43,003 nt of DNA from Bifidobacterium jacchi (GCF_009078285.1 NZ_RQSP01000022.1:1-43003); one strand, 5' to 3'; positions 18,601-27,480 are shown, numbered from the stretch's first letter. Translations and numbers: made by a program. Notes: generated by a model from the sequence alone, not told the origin.

Positions 18601-20207
18601 ATCTGCCGGAGCGGTATGATCGCGCGCAGCATGCCGATCCGCATCGTCGCCGATACACCGAAGTGGGGCATGACGACCGCTTCGCCGGACTCGATATGAC
18701 GCCGCGTGCGCTGGTTGCCGCCGCGCGCGTGGAGCTCGCGTCGAACGCCCATGATTCGGCCGGTGCCGCGGATGCCGTCGCAGCACTGCACGAACTGGCT
18801 TCGGCCGGAATCGATGCGGCTGACCCCGAGCAATGGGCGTTTTCGCACGAGGCGGAGCGCCATGCGCAAGGCGATGCATTGCCTGCCGTGCACGAGCCGC
18901 TGCCCGGCGCGTCGGCGGCGTCGGTTGCGTCGTCTGCATCCTCTCGATCAGCCGATTCGACCGACTCGGCCGTGCGGGCGGATGCCGCACCCATCGTCGT
19001 GCTGTCGCCGTCCGCGGTCGATGGATTATGGGAGTGCCCGGTGTGCTGGCTGCTGGAGAACAGATTCTCCGGTCCGCGCATCTCAAGCGCTGCGCTCTCA
19101 TTCGGCACGATCATCCATGCGGTCGCCCAGAAGGCGGCGGAACAGGGGTGGGATCTGCCGGATCATCATGCCGAACTGCCGATCGATGGGCGCATCGACG
19201 CGATTCGTGACGAGATGATGGCGGTCTATCGCGATCTGCGCGCCGATCCGCGTCTCATATCCGATCCCACGGATCGATACAAGGCGTTGCAGAAGGATGC
19301 CAAGGCCGCAGAGACGATCAGGAACATCGCCGACTATTTCGTCACCTCCAACACCGCCGATTATCCGGGCGGGAACGCCAAATACTTCTCCATCGGCACA
19401 CTGCAGCAGTCCGACTGCGAGGTCGAATTCACGGCCACGATCGGGCTGAACGACATCCAGGCCCTCTACAATGCGATTCCCGGCATCGCACCGGTCGGCA
19501 TCGAGGAGCTCGCCGCGATCATGGGGAGCCTGATCGGCGGCTGGCCGGACGGCTTCCGCGACGATCTGCGGGTGCGCCTGTCGGGGCGGGCGGATCGCAT
19601 CGAACGGCGGCTTATGGACGACGGTTCCTCGATTCTGCATCTGATCGATTACAAGACTGGAGGCGCACCCAAGAAGGAGCGGATCTTCAACGATCTTCAG
19701 TTGGTGTGCTACCAGCTTGGCGTGCTGTTCGCCGATTCGGATTCGGCAGTGGCGCGGAGCATCGCTCACAACGGCGTGATACCGCCCATCGGCGGCTGCG
19801 CGTTGTTCCATGTGGCGCAGAAGAACGCTCCGGCGCACAGCTATTCGCCGGAGGGGCTGTTTCAGCCGCCGCTGGCCGTTGACGGGCATCTCAATGATCA
19901 GGCCTTCACCGTGCGTGACCGCTACAAGGCACTTTCTGGCCTGTCGGATGCCCCGGATCCTGCGCAGACGCCGCCAGAAGGCGTGTCGGACGAGGCATGG
20001 GCGTCGCTGGTCGGTCTGCGCGGCACGCAGACGATCTGGGCGCTGACCATGATCTCCCGCGTGTTCTACGCGGCGGCGGCCAGCAGATCCACACGAATCG
20101 AGGCCCATCATCCGAGCGAGACGCATCTTCAATATTGCCGCATGCTGCAGGTATGCCCGGCATGCGCGGGCGGCATCGAGACCATCTACGAATCGAGGAC
20201 GGCATGA
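15648..20207 (+). CDS. adnA: AdnA/AddB-like helicase-nuclease subunit
   Basis: About 1519 residues. An N-terminal UvrD-type motor carries Walker A (GGPSRSGKT, near 80) and a motif VI-like stretch (AITRADERLSIS, near 955). A C-terminal PD-(D/E)XK nuclease carries LIDYKTG and LQLVCYQLGVLF. With its partner it should process double-strand DNA ends for recombination, as AdnAB does in mycobacteria. Motif II reads VVDGYQD, not DEYQD, so the catalytic Glu is absent and ATP hydrolysis by this subunit is doubtful. Two Cys flank the nuclease on one side (ECPVCWLL) and three at the end (CRMLQVCPAC), as expected for an iron-sulphur clasp. Gene order matches mycobacterial adnA-adnB. The start is uncertain: 15648 has AGGTGG at a short distance; 15636 is possible. 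Confidence 0.85.
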   Translation: MHNRDERTDDGRRARSADAAGAVDAAGASNAAGVMGGGAAWPCVEPLGSDGRPADNRRIGVDELASGLLSGGDANVMLIGGPSRSGKTLLCRRLLVAGLRAAGDGAGVMCVAGRQEADRIGDEVIRELGATSQARPVTTLSAVAFRLINAMRSRGGMPLPKLLNGAEQDALLRQVADSHVRHVQTGEPCDVCALLRSYFASDDWANVMSRERDDDLPRGIDDSFVMQLRDMISRMNELGIDASREPRILTALGAAAPSGPRNAPLWTARVERLRIQWMLAFALRRQYADMIERAYPGQFRLDSSRLLVEGAQIARDCPDELLPRFIVVDGYQDLTLAGLAFLETLHDRGVGLALVGNPDEAVQTFRGSFPEYLFEQARTRLSARELRIVSPADIIAEDHSSRADRPRHERTLRALRDGGGTYADLLASRISLSIHSTRHEDRPIALRAGKEPALEGAAPIRTLAADDRRAADRGVETGLYRSPAEEIDDVVWRIKREHLLNGRPWSDMALIAHDNTTVRAFGERLRHDGVPVRYSSVTRPLRDEPFVQGLFALLELARLRDQARRGNGDGGGPIDSGASLTALAATVRSRVRMLMDCPLIAVGADRTHEGRPARLDVIESAMNSIGSLAGIVGADNADAASPAAAQSDAADNAAAGVGTGIGSDAGTRLMGLIHEWDAMLGRARQARGQADVIVDDSLVAGQSADSATSPQAALPQATSPQAAPNAAPLSAQPTVASAAVDEPSFGRDALYLLIMFGDCDEVLASIQAVCGSDRNADAFAHLWNLVDRVRGGFAGLPSDEPQYALWLAWQTCDVANRWQRVALGNDDAARAANDRLDAAMRLFDYASGAAAARDLDGFIAQVRSMRIEADSLAKVAPLDQAVTLTTPAGAAGRHWPLVWLPAIQQGVWPNLAERNAMFGGDDLADVVLDGVLSDERDQGGDPHLEATLAAEQRGLLVAITRADERLSISAVCNDDTTPSDFLYGYLPERYDRAQHADPHRRRYTEVGHDDRFAGLDMTPRALVAAARVELASNAHDSAGAADAVAALHELASAGIDAADPEQWAFSHEAERHAQGDALPAVHEPLPGASAASVASSASSRSADSTDSAVRADAAPIVVLSPSAVDGLWECPVCWLLENRFSGPRISSAALSFGTIIHAVAQKAAEQGWDLPDHHAELPIDGRIDAIRDEMMAVYRDLRADPRLISDPTDRYKALQKDAKAAETIRNIADYFVTSNTADYPGGNAKYFSIGTLQQSDCEVEFTATIGLNDIQALYNAIPGIAPVGIEELAAIMGSLIGGWPDGFRDDLRVRLSGRADRIERRLMDDGSSILHLIDYKTGGAPKKERIFNDLQLVCYQLGVLFADSDSAVARSIAHNGVIPPIGGCALFHVAQKNAPAHSYSPEGLFQPPLAVDGHLNDQAFTVRDRYKALSGLSDAPDPAQTPPEGVSDEAWASLVGLRGTQTIWALTMISRVFYAAAASRSTRIEAHHPSETHLQYCRMLQVCPACAGGIETIYESRTA

Positions 20208-23200
20208 GCGGCGAAATCAGGAATACCGAGAACACGATCAAGGCGGGCGACATGCACAAGCCGACATTCACCGACAGTCCCGAGCAGGCGGCGGTCATCG
20301 CAGCGCCAAGCGATGCGGACGTGCTTGTGGTGGCCGGTGCGGGAAGCGGCAAAACCTACACGATGACCCGCAGAATCGTCACGCTCATCGAGCAGGGCGT
20401 GCCTGCGGAGCGCATTGTGGGACTCACCTTCACCCGCAAGGCGGCTGCGGAGCTGCTGTCGCGCGTTTCGGCCGCGGTGAACGCGAATCCGATTGCCGAC
20501 GATGCGGATGCCGCGCGCTCCCGTCGCGCGTTCCTCAAGCCCGAGATCTCCACGTATGATGCGTTCTTCCAGTCGATCGTGCGCCGGTACGGTCTGCTGG
20601 TCGGCTTCGATCAGAACACCCAGCCGCTCAGCGAGGCGGGCGCGATCCAGCTTGCCGTCGAGGTTGTGGACCGTCATGCCGAGGATGTGCTCGGCGCGGA
20701 TCTCGGAGCGTTCAACACCGTCGTGGAGCACGTGCGCGACCTGTCCTCCGCGATCGGCAGCGCGATGATCGGCGGTGGCGTGACCGACATGGAGGAGGCC
20801 ATCGCGCGCATCAGGCGGTGGGATGCCGCGTTCATCGAACGACTCGATGTCGCGCTGCGCGATGAGATCGTGCCGATCACGGAGCCGAATCCCGGCAAGC
20901 CCAAGAAGCGGACCAAGAAGGACACCGATGAGTCGTATGCGCGCAAACGTGAGGACTACCGAGCCAAGTGGCACAGCCTGTGCGTCTGGAAGTGCGACGT
21001 GCTGCGCTCCGCCACACGCAAGCGCGAGGTGCTGCTCGATCTGGTCGAGGACTATGTGCGCACCAAGCGTCGGCAGAACATGGCGGAATTCAGCGACTTC
21101 ACCATCGCCGCCAACCAGCTGGTGACGCGGTTCCCCTCAATCGCGGCCGGATACCGACGCCGATACACGCATGTGCTGCTGGACGAGTATCAGGATACGT
21201 CGACCACGCAGTCCATGCTGATCGCCGCGCTGTTCCACCCCGGCTCGGCGGTGAACGCGGTGGGCGACCCGTTCCAGTCGATCTACGCGTGGCGTGGCGC
21301 CAGCCCCGGCGCGTTCCGCATGTTCATCAGGGACTTCGGCATGGCCGCGGACACCAAGCCGTTCCCGCTGAGCGTGACCCGCCGCAATTCGCGCATCGTG
21401 CTTGAGGCGGCCAATGGGCTGACCAAGCCGCTGCGCGTGACGCAGCGTCGCGCCTCCAGCTCGCTGATGCGCGAGGTCGGCGTATCCGAACTGACCGCGC
21501 TGCCCGATGCCGATGAGGGCACGCTTGGCGTGCTTGACTTCGACACGTTCGGCCAGGAGATCGATGCCGTGGCGCGGTTCGCGAGGCACGCCATCGCCCG
21601 CTATGCGTCCGGCGACGGCACCGACGCGCATCCGCATGTGGCGGTACTGTTCCGCGGCGGCAAGGAACGCATGACGGAATTCGAACAGGGGCTCAACAGG
21701 TACGGGCTGACGACGATGATCGTCGGCTACTCGGAGCTGCTCAAACGGCCCGAGGTGCGCGATCTGCTTGCGCTGCTGCACGTCGCCGCCGATCGCACCG
21801 ACTCGGGGGAGCTGATGCGGCTGCTGGCGACGCCCCGATTCGCCTTCGGCCGGCAGACGCTGTCGGCGCTGTCCAAGCTTGCTGATCGGCTGGACACCGC
21901 GCATCGCTACCGTGTGCTGGTCGAGGCGGGGCTGGTCGAGCCGGATGCCGCCGATTCCTCGGATAGCGGCGATTCGTTCGATTCGTCCGCTTCGTCCGAT
22001 TCGCCGCAGTCGGCAGATTCGTCGGATGGCGGCGCATGGTCGGACGAGTGGATTCGCCGGCGGGAACGCATCGTCAGACAGTACCGTGACCGGATACCGC
22101 ACGCGGTGTTCCTCGCCGACCTTCTGGTGCGCGACGATCTGGCGGAACTGCTGGCGAAGACAGACGCCATGCGTGGCGACGACGAGACCATTGCGCGACT
22201 GGTGCACGCAGGCCGCATGCTCAGGCAGGTGCGGTCGGTGATGAACAATCCTCTCGACGAGGTGATCGAGACAGCCGTCGAGGCGCTTGGACTTGACATC
22301 GACCTGGTCGTGGCCCAGTCGATCGCCTATCCGTCGCGTGCGATCAACCCCACCCGGGCGCGATCCTCGATCGACCGGTTCAAGGCGATGACGGTGACCT
22401 ATGTGCAGGAGATCGCCGAAGGGCGCAAACCCACGCTTTCCGGGTTCATGGCATGGATCGACTCCCTGAAGGATGTCAACGACAAGAACGTCGAGGTGCC
22501 CGATACGCCGGTGGACGTGGTGCTGATGACCGTCCACCAGGCCAAGGGATTGGAATGGGATGCGGTCGCCGTCGTCAACATGAAGAAGGGCGGATTCCCC
22601 AGCACGCAGGGCGGATTGTCGATCACGGACGATGAGCGGCATCCCGGCGGTCTCGAACACGGCACGTGGACGCCGCCCGAATACCATGTCTCCACCAAGA
22701 CGTGGCTGGACGATCCGTCTGCCGTGCCCGCTCCGGTGCGTGTGGATGCCGGCATCCTGCCGCGGTTCCCGCATGACGCCGACGTGTCGGGCGGCGTGGA
22801 GGGAGCCATTGCCGCTCTGGACGGGCTGGACGACGTCGAGGCCATCGACGATGAGATATACGGCGATCTGCGTCGTGATGACATCGGCGACGATGTGGAT
22901 GCCGTCGACCCGGACGACTGGTATCTGACGCAGGGCGAGGAGTACGGTCGCCGTCTGCTTGCCGACGAGCGTCGCATCGCCTACGTGGCGCTGACCAGAG
23001 CGCGTCATGACCTGCTGATCACCTCCAGCCACTCCTCCGACAACACGCTCGTCGCATCCGATGCGACGGGCGCCGATCGCCAATCGGACAAGAGGAACCA
23101 GCCGTCCGTGTTTTGGCAGGAGGTGTACAACATGCTCGCCAAGCATCCCGGGCTGATCGATGCGTCGGCTGACGCGGCTGACAAGGCAGACTCTGCTGAC

Positions 23201-24508
23201 TCTGCTGACTCGGCTGTCGATATGGCTGATGTGACTGCTGATGCGACCGCCGACGGCACCGTCGATAGCGCCGGCGGCGACACCGACGACGGGAATGCCG
23301 TGTCGCTGTCCGCGATCGGCGCCGCCCGCCCCACGGGATTCTTCGTGGGCGAGAACGCAGCCGACTATCTGCATACGGTGGTGGACGAGGCATGGAACGC
23401 GCCAATCGATCTGTCGCAGGAGGATACCGAGATCAGCTGGCCGGTATCGCCATCCGAGGAACTGCTCGACAGGCTGCGCGTCACCGGGCTTCGCGCGCAA
23501 GCGCCGCATGCGTGTTCTCCGGTCGCCTCCGACGACGACTCATTGCTGGTACGCGCGCGCATGCTCGTCTCGGACCCTGATCTCATGCCTCGCTCAGCCG
23601 AGGACGATGCGCGCATCGACGCGCAGGTGCATGCACAGGCCGCGCGCCTGCTGGCGAGCGGGCGGCAGAACGTCACCGCATTGCAGATGCGCGCGTCGGA
23701 ACGCTCCGAGCGGGAATCCAGACTGCTGTGGCGGGGCATGATCCGTCCGATTCCGCGCGTCGTCTCGCCGGCCGCCGAAACGGGAACGCTGTTTCATGCG
23801 TGGGCGGAACGCTTCATGAACGCCTATGGCGACGATGTGATGACCGACGGCATGGCGGCACTGGATGCCACGGACGGTCTGATGACGTCACTGGCGTTTG
23901 GCACGGACGCAGCGGGCGAATCGCGCGAATCGATGATCGCTGATCTGGACCGGCGTGAACAGGAGTCCGATCGGCTCGACGCCAAACAGCGGCTACTGAT
24001 GCAGTGGGAGCGCCGACTCGTCGGTTCGCGGTGGGCGCGTCGCCGACCCGCGTGGGCGGAACGGCAGATCGTCGTGTCGATGCCGCAGTTGTTCGCCAGG
24101 CATGCGGCGACGTCGGCCGATGCCGGCGGCGATGCCGCCAACGGTGCCGCCGGCGGTGCGACCGACAACGCGATTGACGAAGCGATCATCAACGGCAAGC
24201 TGGATGCGGTCTTCCACGGCGGATTGGACGAATCCGATCCGACGAAACGCTATGTGATCGTCGATTGGAAAACCGGTCGCCGACCCGCCAGGCCGGATGA
24301 CGTGGAGCGCAAGCTGGTGCAGCTCGACTGGTATCGACTGCTGCTGTCGGCCATGGAGCGTGTCCCGCTGGACAGCATCGACGCCACCCTCTACTATCTG
24401 AGTGAGCCCGATGAGGGCCGGCGCGAGATTCATGCCCGCGCGAAAACGGAACAGGAGATCCTTGCCGAGTTGAGCTCCGGCATCCCTGAACAATCCGACG
24501 ACGACTGA
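20204..24508 (+). CDS. adnB: AdnB-like UvrD/PcrA helicase-nuclease subunit
   Basis: About 1434 residues, the active motor of the pair. Motifs are canonical: AGAGSGKTYTM (Walker A, near 43), LTFTRKAAAEL (Ia), LLDEYQDTS (II, near 324), VGDPFQSIYAWRGA (III), TVHQAKGLEWD (V, near 776) and AYVALTRARHDLL (VI, near 926). The C-terminal nuclease shows INGKLDAVFHG, YVIVDWKTGRR (near 1355) and QLDWYR. The ATG at 20204 overlaps the upstream stop (ATGA) with GAGG six bases before it, which predicts equal, coupled synthesis. Two low-complexity Ser/Asp/Ala linkers interrupt it at 21943-22040 and 23160-23290. A later in-frame ATG (MHKPTF, 20252) is less likely. Confidence 0.9.
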   Translation: MSGEIRNTENTIKAGDMHKPTFTDSPEQAAVIAAPSDADVLVVAGAGSGKTYTMTRRIVTLIEQGVPAERIVGLTFTRKAAAELLSRVSAAVNANPIADDADAARSRRAFLKPEISTYDAFFQSIVRRYGLLVGFDQNTQPLSEAGAIQLAVEVVDRHAEDVLGADLGAFNTVVEHVRDLSSAIGSAMIGGGVTDMEEAIARIRRWDAAFIERLDVALRDEIVPITEPNPGKPKKRTKKDTDESYARKREDYRAKWHSLCVWKCDVLRSATRKREVLLDLVEDYVRTKRRQNMAEFSDFTIAANQLVTRFPSIAAGYRRRYTHVLLDEYQDTSTTQSMLIAALFHPGSAVNAVGDPFQSIYAWRGASPGAFRMFIRDFGMAADTKPFPLSVTRRNSRIVLEAANGLTKPLRVTQRRASSSLMREVGVSELTALPDADEGTLGVLDFDTFGQEIDAVARFARHAIARYASGDGTDAHPHVAVLFRGGKERMTEFEQGLNRYGLTTMIVGYSELLKRPEVRDLLALLHVAADRTDSGELMRLLATPRFAFGRQTLSALSKLADRLDTAHRYRVLVEAGLVEPDAADSSDSGDSFDSSASSDSPQSADSSDGGAWSDEWIRRRERIVRQYRDRIPHAVFLADLLVRDDLAELLAKTDAMRGDDETIARLVHAGRMLRQVRSVMNNPLDEVIETAVEALGLDIDLVVAQSIAYPSRAINPTRARSSIDRFKAMTVTYVQEIAEGRKPTLSGFMAWIDSLKDVNDKNVEVPDTPVDVVLMTVHQAKGLEWDAVAVVNMKKGGFPSTQGGLSITDDERHPGGLEHGTWTPPEYHVSTKTWLDDPSAVPAPVRVDAGILPRFPHDADVSGGVEGAIAALDGLDDVEAIDDEIYGDLRRDDIGDDVDAVDPDDWYLTQGEEYGRRLLADERRIAYVALTRARHDLLITSSHSSDNTLVASDATGADRQSDKRNQPSVFWQEVYNMLAKHPGLIDASADAADKADSADSADSAVDMADVTADATADGTVDSAGGDTDDGNAVSLSAIGAARPTGFFVGENAADYLHTVVDEAWNAPIDLSQEDTEISWPVSPSEELLDRLRVTGLRAQAPHACSPVASDDDSLLVRARMLVSDPDLMPRSAEDDARIDAQVHAQAARLLASGRQNVTALQMRASERSERESRLLWRGMIRPIPRVVSPAAETGTLFHAWAERFMNAYGDDVMTDGMAALDATDGLMTSLAFGTDAAGESRESMIADLDRREQESDRLDAKQRLLMQWERRLVGSRWARRRPAWAERQIVVSMPQLFARHAATSADAGGDAANGAAGGATDNAIDEAIINGKLDAVFHGGLDESDPTKRYVIVDWKTGRRPARPDDVERKLVQLDWYRLLLSAMERVPLDSIDATLYYLSEPDEGRREIHARAKTEQEILAELSSGIPEQSDDD

Positions 24509-24522
24509 CGGAACGCGGCGAA

Positions 24523-24588
24523 AGGGGTCGCGGCCGGACCGCAAGGAAACGCATTGCGGCAGCGTGGCGGATGGGAGCCGCGACCCTT
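24523..24588 (+). promoter_or_regulatory. Nested hairpin in the leader of the GNAT-MFS pair
   Basis: An outer stem pairs AAGGGGTCGCGGC at 523-534 (within 24 kb) with GCCGCGACCCTT at 24577-24588, with one bulged G. An inner stem pairs CCGCAA at 24539-24544 with TTGCGG at 24554-24559. The structure sits between the adnB stop and the acetyltransferase start (24648). It may be a terminator for adnAB, although no T-run follows, or a structured regulatory leader. Confidence 0.45.
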
Positions 24589-24647
24589 GGACGAGATGTG
24601 TGGGCGGGCACACATCGAGGACGCAACGACAGTTAAGGAGCGATGTC

Positions 24648-25463
24648 ATGGCTGCGATGCGCGCAACCAGCACAACCAAAGCCGCAGTCGGCGGCGAAAC
24701 GACCGGGCGTACCGTCACGTACCGGCCGATCAGATGGACCGATCTCGACGCCATCACCGACGAATTCGAACGAACCTGGGGGCATTGCAGCTCGGCTGCG
24801 GGCACGGCGGCATCCGTCGTCGTCTCCAGACATTTCGTATTGCATTATCTGGAACCGGCGACAGGCGGCATCATCGCCGAGATCGACGGTCGGCCGGCCG
24901 GTACGCTCATCTATCGGGTACCCGGCGCGCCCCGCCTGTTCGCGCAGGCGCAGGAGCTGCTTGCGCAGACCGACGCGCGGCTGGAGGGCGATCCGATCGG
25001 TGCGCGCTCGTTGCATGAGACGCTGCGATGGCATCGTGTGGAGACCGACATGGAATCCGCAAACGGCATCGATGTCGCGCAGTGGGCGGAGATCGAACTG
25101 TTTCTCGTCGCCGCATCCGCGCGCGGCCACGGCATCGGCGGCGGGATGTGGCGTCGCGCGATGGATGCGCTCGCCTCGGCCGGAGTGGAGCGGTTCTTCC
25201 TGCATACCGACTCCAGCTGCGATGTCGGATTCTATGATCATCAGGGACTTGACCGCGTGGCAGAGCGCTTCGCCGCCGATCATCGCGCGGATGGCGGCGC
25301 GGCCGGCGGCGGTGCGGCCGGCGGCGGGCTGGATGATCTGTTCATCTATGCCGGCGTGCCCGGTGCCGCGGCGCGGCCGGGCACACGGGTGGGTGCGGCC
25401 CACATCGTTGCGTCGTCTGCTGCGGTTGGCGAAACGGCCGGCATGGCGGAGGTGACTCGATGA
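24648..25463 (+). CDS. GNAT-family N-acetyltransferase
   Basis: A 271-residue acetyltransferase that moves an acetyl group from acetyl-CoA to an amine; the acceptor is not evident. The acetyl-CoA loop is ARGHGIGGGMW (motif A), preceded by the EIELFLVAASA strand and followed by FFLHTDSSCDVGFYDHQGLDRVAERF, a typical C-terminal GNAT end. The start at 24648 is chosen for AAGGAG seven bases upstream; the longer frame to 24564 lacks one. After the catalytic part there is a Gly/Ala-rich stretch and a 45-residue tail of unknown role. Its stop overlaps the transporter start as ATGA, suggesting that the two products act together, for example in modifying and exporting a compound. Confidence 0.85.
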   Translation: MAAMRATSTTKAAVGGETTGRTVTYRPIRWTDLDAITDEFERTWGHCSSAAGTAASVVVSRHFVLHYLEPATGGIIAEIDGRPAGTLIYRVPGAPRLFAQAQELLAQTDARLEGDPIGARSLHETLRWHRVETDMESANGIDVAQWAEIELFLVAASARGHGIGGGMWRRAMDALASAGVERFFLHTDSSCDVGFYDHQGLDRVAERFAADHRADGGAAGGGAAGGGLDDLFIYAGVPGAAARPGTRVGAAHIVASSAAVGETAGMAEVTR

Positions 25464-26863
25464 ACGTCGCCGCATCGGTCGAACGCGCGAACAAAACGCG
25501 TTCGCCATACGCCCGCCTGTTCGCCATACCGGGCACCAAGGCGTTCTGCATATCCGGAGCGGTGGCTCGACTGCCGATCTCGATGATGGCGCTCGGCATC
25601 GTGCTCGCGCTCAACCATCTGTACGACAACTGGACGGTGGCCGGTTCGATGAGCGCCGCCTACATTCTGGCGGTCGCCGCGGTCACGCCGCTCTATGCGC
25701 GGCTGTTCGACCGGCTCGGCCAGCGCCGCGTGGGACGAGTGGCGCTTGGTGTGCAGGTGGTCGCCATGCTCGCGTTCGCATTTGCCGCGCTGAGCCGCGT
25801 GCCGATCCCGTTGCTGTTCGCATTGGCGATCGTGATGGGCTTTACCCAGTTCTCGTTCGGCGCGCTGGTACGTACCCGGTGGGCATACGCGCTTCGTTCG
25901 CATGCCGGCGACGATCCGCGACTGCTCAACACCGCGTATGCGCTGGAGGCGGCGATCGATGAGATCGTGTTCATCGTCGGTCCGATTCTCGCCGCGTTTC
26001 TCGCCACCTCGGTGCATCCCGTCTCGCAGCTGTTCGTGCCGACGCTGGCGTGCGGCATCGGGGGAGCGGTGTTCTTCTCGCTGCGGTCCTCGGCGCCGGT
26101 GGTCGAGCGGGTCGAGGTCGATGCCGGTGGCGCTGCCGTATCGGATTCGGGTTCCGCCGTGTCGGATTCGGGTGCGAACGGCGGGCGAGCGGATTCGTTC
26201 TCGCTGCTGGGCGGTGTCCGCGGCGGCGCTCGCGGCGGCTCGCGGCGCGCGTCGCGCAGCGTATTGCTTATGCCCGGCATTGCGCCGATTCTCGTCGTGT
26301 TCATCGTGTTCAACATGAGTTTCACGGCATTTGACGTGTCGACCACGGCCACGATGAAGGCCGCCGGCGTGGAGCAATGGCTGGGACTCCAGTTGGCGAT
26401 GTTCGCGGTCGGCTCATGCGTCGGTGCGATGATCTTCGGCTCGCGTGAACTGAAGGGCTCGCATTGGCGGCATATGGTGGTGTTTTTGACGCTGCTGGCG
26501 ATCGGATTCGCACTGTTTCGTCTGGCGATGGACAATTTCCTGCTGCTGGGCGCATTGGAGATCGTCGCCGGCCTGTGCGTCTCGCCGCTGTTCGCCACCG
26601 GCAGTCTGATCGTCAAATCGCTGGTTCCTGCGCGCTCGCTGACCGAAGGGCTGTCGTGGCTGACCACTGCCGGGTCGATCGGCACGTCGTTCGGCTCCAC
26701 GTTCGCCGGGGCGGTGCTTGACGCGGCGGGACCGCATGCGAGCATGATGATTCCCTGGATCGCGGTCGCCTGCGCGGTGCCGCTCGCGGTGCTCGGATGG
26801 GCGCTGTCTCGATCGAGAGGCACGGGCGGCGGTCGTGATGGCGGTCGTGATGGCCGGTCGTGA
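25460..26863 (+). CDS. MFS transporter
   Basis: A 467-residue integral membrane protein with about 12 hydrophobic segments in two halves. The first half carries the MFS loop signature LYARLFDRLGQRRVGR between helices 2 and 3. The halves are joined by a cytoplasmic loop near 215-260 that contains a duplicated AVSDSG segment and a basic stretch (GGSRRASRS). It resembles drug or small-molecule efflux members of the family, but the substrate cannot be read from sequence. It starts inside the acetyltransferase stop (ATGA). The tail is Gly/Arg/Asp-rich (GGGRDGGRDGRS). Confidence 0.88.
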   Translation: MNVAASVERANKTRSPYARLFAIPGTKAFCISGAVARLPISMMALGIVLALNHLYDNWTVAGSMSAAYILAVAAVTPLYARLFDRLGQRRVGRVALGVQVVAMLAFAFAALSRVPIPLLFALAIVMGFTQFSFGALVRTRWAYALRSHAGDDPRLLNTAYALEAAIDEIVFIVGPILAAFLATSVHPVSQLFVPTLACGIGGAVFFSLRSSAPVVERVEVDAGGAAVSDSGSAVSDSGANGGRADSFSLLGGVRGGARGGSRRASRSVLLMPGIAPILVVFIVFNMSFTAFDVSTTATMKAAGVEQWLGLQLAMFAVGSCVGAMIFGSRELKGSHWRHMVVFLTLLAIGFALFRLAMDNFLLLGALEIVAGLCVSPLFATGSLIVKSLVPARSLTEGLSWLTTAGSIGTSFGSTFAGAVLDAAGPHASMMIPWIAVACAVPLAVLGWALSRSRGTGGGRDGGRDGRS

Positions 26864-26895
26864 TTCGGATGAACGGTAATCCGGGGCGGCCAATC

Positions 26896-26938
26896 TGTCA
26901 CGCGACGCAATTATCGACGATTTCGTCGTCGCGTGACA
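26896..26938. repeat. 43-bp palindrome, copy 1
   Basis: The arms TGTCACGCGACG (26896-26907) and CGTCGCGTGACA (26927-26938) are perfect reverse complements with a 19-base loop. One more C/G pair extends the stem outward. It shares arm sequence and loop length with copies 2 and 3. Confidence 0.85.
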
Positions 26939-26946
26939 GACCGATT

Positions 26947-26989
26947 TGTCACGCGACGGCGTTTTGCCCGCTTTTCGCGCCGCGTGACA
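26947..26989. repeat. 43-bp palindrome, copy 2
   Basis: The arms are TGTCACGCGACG (26947-26958) and CGCCGCGTGACA (26978-26989), with one G/T-type mismatch and again a 19-base loop. Eight bases separate it from copy 1. The loop sequence differs from that of copy 1, so the arms are what is conserved. Confidence 0.85.
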
Positions 26990-27083
26990 CGCGAGTCTAA
27001 TCCAGTCTCATCAAGAAACATTGGAATTCCGCCGTTTTGTGGTATGTGGCATGATGGCGGATTATCGCAGACTGTCGCAGTTG

Positions 27084-27126
27084 TGTCACGCGGCGACAAA
27101 AACATCGATTTTAACGCCGCGTGACA
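27084..27126. repeat. 43-bp palindrome, copy 3
   Basis: The arms are TGTCACGCGGCG (27084-27095) and CGCCGCGTGACA (27115-27126), perfectly paired, with a 19-base AT-rich loop. It lies 94 bases after copy 2. Copies 1 and 3 are both followed by GACCGA. Confidence 0.85.
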
Positions 27127-27444
27127 GACCGAAGGCGACTCGTAGACGCTCTACGCGGCAATCGGCAGCGATCCACACAGCGATCCACACGATATCCGAG
27201 GGCAATCCGCGTATTGACTGCACTGTAACTCGCCTCTCCCACGGAGTGGGATTGAGGGGGGTTGTGAATTCGTCAACGACTCATTGACTAAGGATATCGG
27301 TTGTCGTGCAATAACCCCGCCAAGTTTTTTCTGTGAGGCGTGTCGAGTGCCAAGGATGCTGAATGGCTTTGCATCTCCCGTGCATCCTTAGCCCTGTCGA
27401 TTTTGGTTGTTTTGAGATGAAAACAAGCGGAAAACGCCCATATA

Positions 27445-27480
27445 AAAAACCCTGAAATCGGCATGATTCCAAGGGTTTTC
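27445..27480 (-). terminator. Intrinsic terminator of tRNA-Arg
   Basis: Read on the minus strand just after the tRNA 3' end, AAAACCC and TGGAATC pair with GATTTCA and GGGTTTT around an ATGCC loop, with one bulged T. A TTTTTTATAT tail follows. This is a well-formed Rho-independent terminator. Confidence 0.85.

Noticed and set aside
16041..18893. 950-codon open frame antisense to the adnA-like gene
   Set aside because: Arg/His-rich shadow; the plus strand carries helicase and nuclease motifs.
21137..23509. 790-codon open frame antisense to the adnB-like gene
   Set aside because: Same reason: no motifs, opposite canonical UvrD motifs.
26911..27105. 64-codon Arg-rich frame in the palindrome region
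   Set aside because: Composition is imposed by the inverted repeats; no ribosome site or homology recognised.
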